From assembly GCA_020636315.1 (NCBI GenBank), contig JACJYA010000003.1:558001-622000 (forward strand): a stretch of 64,000 nt of DNA. Direction: 5' to 3'. The stretch is from Lewinellaceae bacterium (GTDB lineage: Bacteria; Bacteroidota; Bacteroidia; Chitinophagales; Saprospiraceae). Under the pieces are notes generated by a model that worked only from the letters and a program-made list of their open reading frames with translations, made no database searches and was not told where the DNA came from. Position 1 is the first letter of the stretch. Each line of letters starts with the position of its first letter. Made by a program: the position numbers and the translations under genes. This document shows positions 59,703-64,000 of the stretch, one piece after another.

Positions 59703-61853
59703 TTATGGCATCCGCTCCAGCCCTTCCCATTTTACCTTCCACTTTCCATTATCGGGGAAACCCGGGTTCTTCCCTTCCGGTGCGCCGTCCCATCCGGCGG
59801 CCATCATGGCCACGGCGGTAAGCAGGCCTCCATTGCCCGGCAGATAGAGCCTCAGGCGCTGGTCCTGGTAGTTGTGCCCGTCAGCCAGGTAGGTGTTTTT
59901 CTGTACCGGTAACAGCAATGCATCAATGGCCTGCTCCCGGTGCCCCAGGCGGGCGGCGCACATGGCCAGCATGGGATAATCCCAGCCCCAGGTGCTCTGC
60001 CAGTCCCATTTGCGCATGACCTCCCTGAACGTCCTCCCCATAATTGCGGTGTCCAGCATTGGGCCGCCCGGCAACATACCGTAGGCTCCCGTCACAATGG
60101 GATGGTCACGGCGATTGTCATCATCCGTATAAGCCTCCAGGGCGTCAGCCGCCGGGAGATACAACCCTTCCGATTCCGGCAACGGCGCCAGCTTATCGGT
60201 CACCTCCCGCCAGTTTTCGTTTATCGGTAAACCCAGCCGCTGCCGCCATTCCTGAGCTATTCCAAGCCCATAATGCCAGTAGGCCAGTTCAAAAGGGGGG
60301 TCATCCGTCTTTTCGGCAGGAAAGATCTCCTGAGCGGGAATCAGCGGGTGGCAAAGGTGGTACCGCCCGTCTGTGGAATCGTACCGGGCAAAGGAGGCCA
60401 TAAAATCAGCTGACTCGAAAACGATGTCTTTAAACCGTTCCAGCGTCTCCACATTCGGGTATTTCCGGTAGAACAACTCCGCAAAATAGATCGGATGGGG
60501 CTGTTGCCATATCAGAAACTCACCAACACCGGACGGGCTGGAACGCCCCGCCGGCCCGGCCATTTTTGGCCAGCGCACCCCATCGAAACCCTGCCGGATG
60601 GCCGTTCGCCGGGCTTCCTCTATTACCTGGCCGTACCAATCCATGCTTTTTTCCAGAAGGCCGATGCGGTTCCATAGAGCAAAATGTACCCCATGCCACC
60701 AGTGCATTTCCAGATGGAATTTGCCGTACCAGCTGTTGAAAGTGAGGCCCGTTTCCTGGGGGGGATATTGCCCGGCACATTGTATCTTCGTCAGGTACTG
60801 AGACAGAACTACTCTTCTTTCAAGCTCGGCTGCCCTGGGGTCCGTACATTCGGAAAAGTCAATGGCGCCGCCGCTGTTCCAAAAGTCCGCCCACTGCTTC
60901 CGGCTGTTTTGGCGGGTAGCCTCAAAATCCGGGATAATGCCTTCCTGAACCTCGGGCACAAACCAGGCAGAGCACTCAAAAGAATCCTCCCCTTTTTCCG
61001 GCGACAATTCGAATTCATGGGGCTGTAACTGAGAAAAGGTTCCTTTTCCTCTCCATCGGATGCCAACGGCATAAGCCGTCGAATCCAATGTGCGCTGCAC
61101 CCAGGCCTGGCCGTCTTTCTTTCTGATGACATCGCTTTGATGCCGCTCCGGGTGCTCCCAGTCATACCCCGGACAAACGTGGCATTCCTTTCCGTACGGG
61201 AACCGGAATTTCACCTTCAACCTCCCCTGAGCAAGCAAGGGGGACTCCACCTGAAAAGCAATCATATCCTTTTCCTGATGGCCGTAGAGTGCTATCCGAA
61301 CCGGAACACCTTCCAAATTATAGGTACTGGTAACCGCTCCCGTCCACAGATCCAGTTCCTGGTGTATTTTTTTAAGGTTATCCAAAGTCGCAGGTTCCCC
61401 GTTTTCCTTTAATAACTCCAGACCGATCAACCCCAGGTGCAGGCGGTGCGGGTTGGCCCTCAGCCAGTGGGTTGCCGCCCCTTTTCTGCCTTCGCTGTGC
61501 TGAACGGCAACCGGGATGGATTTGTCGTTACAGGTTTCAAATTCCTCCAGCACATCCTCCGTAACATAATGGCCTTCATTGGGATAACTGTGCCAGCCCC
61601 ACTGCGACTGGGTGCCCAGAGAGATGCCGTTTTCATAATCTTCCGGAAAACTCTGCAACCCCGTGGCATCGACGGTAAAGGCAAACTCACCGTTGCCGAC
61701 GGAAAGAGCGCCCAGAGTATCCACTGCATTGAGGATTACGTTATTCCGGGAAACCAGGGCCCGGCGGTTGATCGCTGAATTACCGGGCTCCTGCTCCCCG
61801 GTACAGGCGAAAAGACAGCATAAAAAAATAATAACGAGGAGGTGTTTTATCAT
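59703..61853 (-). CDS. GH65/GH95-like (alpha/alpha)6 glycoside hydrolase, lipoprotein
   Basis: A 716-residue protein from the ATG at 61853, which starts a lipoprotein signal (LCCLFAC). Residues about 40-330 form a beta-sandwich (LGALSVGNGEFAFTVDATGL) and the rest an (alpha/alpha)6 barrel. GLTFNSWYGKFHLEMHWWHG, VHFALWNRIGLL, ELAYWHYGLGIAQEWRQRLG and WDWQSTWGWDYPMLAMCAAR match the clan of GH65 and GH95 enzymes, with a catalytic acid likely in HLEMHWW. The exact family and substrate cannot be fixed; a neutral sugar side chain of pectin is likely from context. An upstream in-frame ATG at 61901 lies in the 15-bp palindrome and is rejected. Confidence 0.78.
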   Translation of the reverse strand: MIKHLLVIIFLCCLFACTGEQEPGNSAINRRALVSRNNVILNAVDTLGALSVGNGEFAFTVDATGLQSFPEDYENGISLGTQSQWGWHSYPNEGHYVTEDVLEEFETCNDKSIPVAVQHSEGRKGAATHWLRANPHRLHLGLIGLELLKENGEPATLDNLKKIHQELDLWTGAVTSTYNLEGVPVRIALYGHQEKDMIAFQVESPLLAQGRLKVKFRFPYGKECHVCPGYDWEHPERHQSDVIRKKDGQAWVQRTLDSTAYAVGIRWRGKGTFSQLQPHEFELSPEKGEDSFECSAWFVPEVQEGIIPDFEATRQNSRKQWADFWNSGGAIDFSECTDPRAAELERRVVLSQYLTKIQCAGQYPPQETGLTFNSWYGKFHLEMHWWHGVHFALWNRIGLLEKSMDWYGQVIEEARRTAIRQGFDGVRWPKMAGPAGRSSPSGVGEFLIWQQPHPIYFAELFYRKYPNVETLERFKDIVFESADFMASFARYDSTDGRYHLCHPLIPAQEIFPAEKTDDPPFELAYWHYGLGIAQEWRQRLGLPINENWREVTDKLAPLPESEGLYLPAADALEAYTDDDNRRDHPIVTGAYGMLPGGPMLDTAIMGRTFREVMRKWDWQSTWGWDYPMLAMCAARLGHREQAIDALLLPVQKNTYLADGHNYQDQRLRLYLPGNGGLLTAVAMMAAGWDGAPEGKNPGFPDNGKWKVKWEGLERMP

Positions 61854-61879
61854 TTCGATTCTTTTTATTTCCTGACTGG

Positions 61880-61914
61880 AACTTAAGCGGCAATTTCCCA
61901 TTGCCGCTTAAGTT
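61880..61914. other. Perfect 15-bp inverted repeat in a PUL operon gap
   Basis: AACTTAAGCGGCAAT (61880-61894), TTCCC, ATTGCCGCTTAAGTT (61900-61914). The arms match at all 15 positions. It lies between two co-directional minus-strand genes, 27 bases before the ATG of the GH65-like gene. No T run follows on either strand. It may be an mRNA hairpin or a repressor-type operator. Confidence 0.65.
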
Positions 61915-61955
61915 GAGCCGGCCCATCTTTTCACAGTTTACAACTACCAATACCC

Positions 61956-64000
61956 CTAACGGGCCAAGGTGATAGCCATCAATCCGATCACAACCTCATT
62001 GGCCAGGGCCTTCACTTTTAAACTTTTCAATGCGTTGCCGGGGTCCAGCGGCAGATCGAGAACAGTAGCCGCTCCGCCGTCAACAACCCGATCAGAGAAC
62101 CCTTTGATAGAAACGTAATCGTCAAAATCACGGGTAACCGATCCCGTTTTTAAATGAACCCGCGGAGGAACGGGAGCATCGCTGTCAAAAGCGAAGCCAT
62201 CAAAGTAGTAATCCTGCTCGATGGGCCACCAGGTTTCCGGGTTGCGCAGCGGCAATTCGGTTTTGGCGCCGTCTTCGTATTCTACTTCCACGATGCCGTT
62301 ATCAAAACGGCTTTGCATCGGATTGGTGGAGCCTGCCATCAGCAAATAGGCGTGGCTGGCTTTCCCGGAAAGTGGAATGGTTATCTCTTCGGGGAAATTA
62401 TCCCAAAGGGAGGTAAATACAATATTATTCTCCAGCCCCGGGCCAGGAGTGGCAAAAGGAATTCCCTCAGGCGTCTCAAAAACGCCATCCTCACCGGCCA
62501 GCGCTCTCAGCCCGGAATCGTCAATATCGACATTCACAAGCGGATAACACCAGTTCCCAATGCCCTGCAAGGGGATCTGAACGGTTGGCGAAGATGCCCT
62601 GGGTGATTCATACCGGTGTTGAAAGATCTTCGTGACATTATCATTCAAAAACCGGGACAGATCCACCGTTTCCCATTTGATGGCTCCAGGACTTCGGATA
62701 TTCCAGTTAACCACTTTTCCCACCTGAACATTTCCCTCTCCCCATTCAAGGCGTATAGGGTTGGCGCCACTTAGAAATCCGGAAGAATTCAGCGTGATGG
62801 TATCAGAGGCCTGGCCCGGGCCAATGGCGATACCTTTTCGTAGAATATCCCCCCGAGGCTCCTCCCGGACATCAACATTTATGGAAAAAGCAGTATTATT
62901 CTGTATCTGAAAAGCCAGTCCGTTTTTCCTTTCTGTCTGAGGCCGGAGAATCGAAACCGGATCTCTTATCTCCATGTCCAGCGGCGCCCACCAGGTAAAA
63001 CTGCCCTGTTTAAGTTTCACAAAAACGGCCCGATGCCCTTTATTCCCGGATGCCCGTGCCTCCAATTTCTTTTTCTCCTGATTTTTTATCTCCAGCGCCT
63101 GCTGCGGGTCATAGATTTCAAGCAAACCGGCCTGCGTCAATTGGAGAGCAACATTCCCATTGACAGGAACAATTTCAGGGGCCACTGGCTCTTCAAGTAA
63201 GCTGCTCTCCCACTCTATTTCCACTTCGTACCGGTTTGCCGGTTCAGCAGTTATCTCCACCATTGGGTAACCTATTGCCGGTTCTACTCCTTTCCAACCA
63301 ACAGGTAATCCGTTCACATGCACAGACAGGATGCCATCTGCCATCGCCTTAACTCTCAAATACAACCTGAGCGGCTGTGGCAGGGAATCACTGATAACAT
63401 ACCGATCTGTTTTTTCCTGCCGCTCAAACCTGAAAGAAAGGCCGGGGATCTCCAGAGACGCCTCGCCCCACTCATCCGGCAGGCCGGGCTGTATAGCCAG
63501 AACGCCGGCCAACACGTCCGGTTTTATACCGAAAAGCCCTTCCACCAGGGTGCGGGCCGCCATGCCCACCGGGTCCGCAAAATCTCGGTACAATTCTCCC
63601 CGGAATGCATCGTAAAAGGACAGCTGCTGAAAAGAGCCGGGGCTTGCCCCCAGGTACATGCTTTCAGTGATGGCGCTTTTCCAAAGCTCAAAAGCTTTAT
63701 CCTTCCTGCCCGCCTGCCAGTATGCCAGGGCCGTGTGTAATACCTCCGCCAGCGCCACATTATTCACCGACCAGGTGTAAGGCATCCAGTTGGTGGTGGA
63801 AAGGGTGTAAAGGCCTTCCGGGGCGCCGTACGCCCGGATCGGAATATGCGGGATATGGGTATCGACATAGCGCAGGGCCTGATAGGCCTGAAAGGGATCG
63901 GGCAACTCCGAGTCAATGGCGTGATAAACCGTCCATAAGCCGGCGGAAGGATGTTGGAGCTGGTTTCCCAGGATGTCTTTAAATTCGGCGAACCAGCCCC
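61956..64000 (-). CDS. DUF4450-like (alpha/alpha)6 protein, 5' end outside the window
   Basis: The frame is open to the right edge (at least 681 residues, ending ITLAR at 61956), so the start and any signal peptide are missing. The segments NWMPYTWSVNNVALAEVLHT, ALAYWQAGRKDKAFELWKSA, SMYLGASPGSFQQLSFYDAF, RGELYRDFADPVGM and LVEGLFGIKPDVLAGVLAIQ match proteins annotated as DUF4450 in pectin loci of Bacteroidota; the rest is beta-rich. The barrel part suggests a glycosidase or lyase but no catalytic set can be named. It precedes the GH65-like gene on the same strand with a palindrome between. Confidence 0.72.
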   Translation of the reverse strand, partial: GWFAEFKDILGNQLQHPSAGLWTVYHAIDSELPDPFQAYQALRYVDTHIPHIPIRAYGAPEGLYTLSTTNWMPYTWSVNNVALAEVLHTALAYWQAGRKDKAFELWKSAITESMYLGASPGSFQQLSFYDAFRGELYRDFADPVGMAARTLVEGLFGIKPDVLAGVLAIQPGLPDEWGEASLEIPGLSFRFERQEKTDRYVISDSLPQPLRLYLRVKAMADGILSVHVNGLPVGWKGVEPAIGYPMVEITAEPANRYEVEIEWESSLLEEPVAPEIVPVNGNVALQLTQAGLLEIYDPQQALEIKNQEKKKLEARASGNKGHRAVFVKLKQGSFTWWAPLDMEIRDPVSILRPQTERKNGLAFQIQNNTAFSINVDVREEPRGDILRKGIAIGPGQASDTITLNSSGFLSGANPIRLEWGEGNVQVGKVVNWNIRSPGAIKWETVDLSRFLNDNVTKIFQHRYESPRASSPTVQIPLQGIGNWCYPLVNVDIDDSGLRALAGEDGVFETPEGIPFATPGPGLENNIVFTSLWDNFPEEITIPLSGKASHAYLLMAGSTNPMQSRFDNGIVEVEYEDGAKTELPLRNPETWWPIEQDYYFDGFAFDSDAPVPPRVHLKTGSVTRDFDDYVSIKGFSDRVVDGGAATVLDLPLDPGNALKSLKVKALANEVVIGLMAITLAR

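Overview
The window looks like a chromosomal segment of a Bacteroidota bacterium, plausibly of the Saprospiria type (inference from gene content, not from a marker search). Supporting signs are a SusC/SusD pair, a hybrid two-component system (sensor, receiver and AraC domain in one protein), a short 288-residue primary sigma factor, many lipoproteins, and promoters of the Bacteroidota form TTG-N19/20-TAnnTTTG in front of cmk and rpsO. Base composition is moderately GC-rich. No tRNA, rRNA, insertion sequence or CRISPR array was seen.

Region 1 (about 1-16.8 kb) is housekeeping: the 3' end of queA, a secreted transglutaminase-like protein, a DUF2795 protein, a helical protein of unknown function, cmk with a lipoprotein gene, a minus-strand group of three uncharacterised proteins, rpoD, pnp, rpsO, the electron-transfer flavoprotein genes etfA and etfB, a small TPR protein and an MFS exporter.

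Region 2 (about 16.9-54.9 kb) is a pectin utilisation locus. A 1.4-1.5 kresidue hybrid two-component sensor is transcribed away from a run of about twenty genes that all point the same way. This run encodes a surface or periplasmic attack on pectin (GH28 polygalacturonase, CE12 acetylesterase, an esterase-CE8 fusion, a three-enzyme CE8-PL10-GH28 fusion, two PL1 pectate lyases), outer-membrane import (SusC, SusD and a DUF5123-like surface lipoprotein), inner-membrane import (a complete DctP-DctQ-DctM TRAP transporter) and the full galacturonate route UxaC, UxaB, UxaA, KdgK, Eda to pyruvate and glyceraldehyde 3-phosphate. A side group (zinc dehydrogenase, L-fucose-dehydrogenase-like SDR, FucP-like permease) suggests use of a methyl-pentose released from pectin side chains. 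KduI/KduD, needed for unsaturated lyase products, were not found here.

Region 3 (about 55-64 kb) continues the theme with mixed strands: an esterase, a DUF4058 protein, a GH105 unsaturated rhamnogalacturonyl hydrolase, a lipoprotein, a GH65/GH95-like glycosidase and a DUF4450-like protein that runs off the right edge.

The most unusual points are the CE8-PL10-GH28 fusion; a second PL1 gene whose end carries a nine-A run, from which a -1 shift leads straight into a DUF6807 domain that has no start codon of its own; an AraC-type regulator remnant at 57.3 kb; and a set of intergenic inverted repeats whose arms are made of short tandem words, different in sequence at each site but alike in design.
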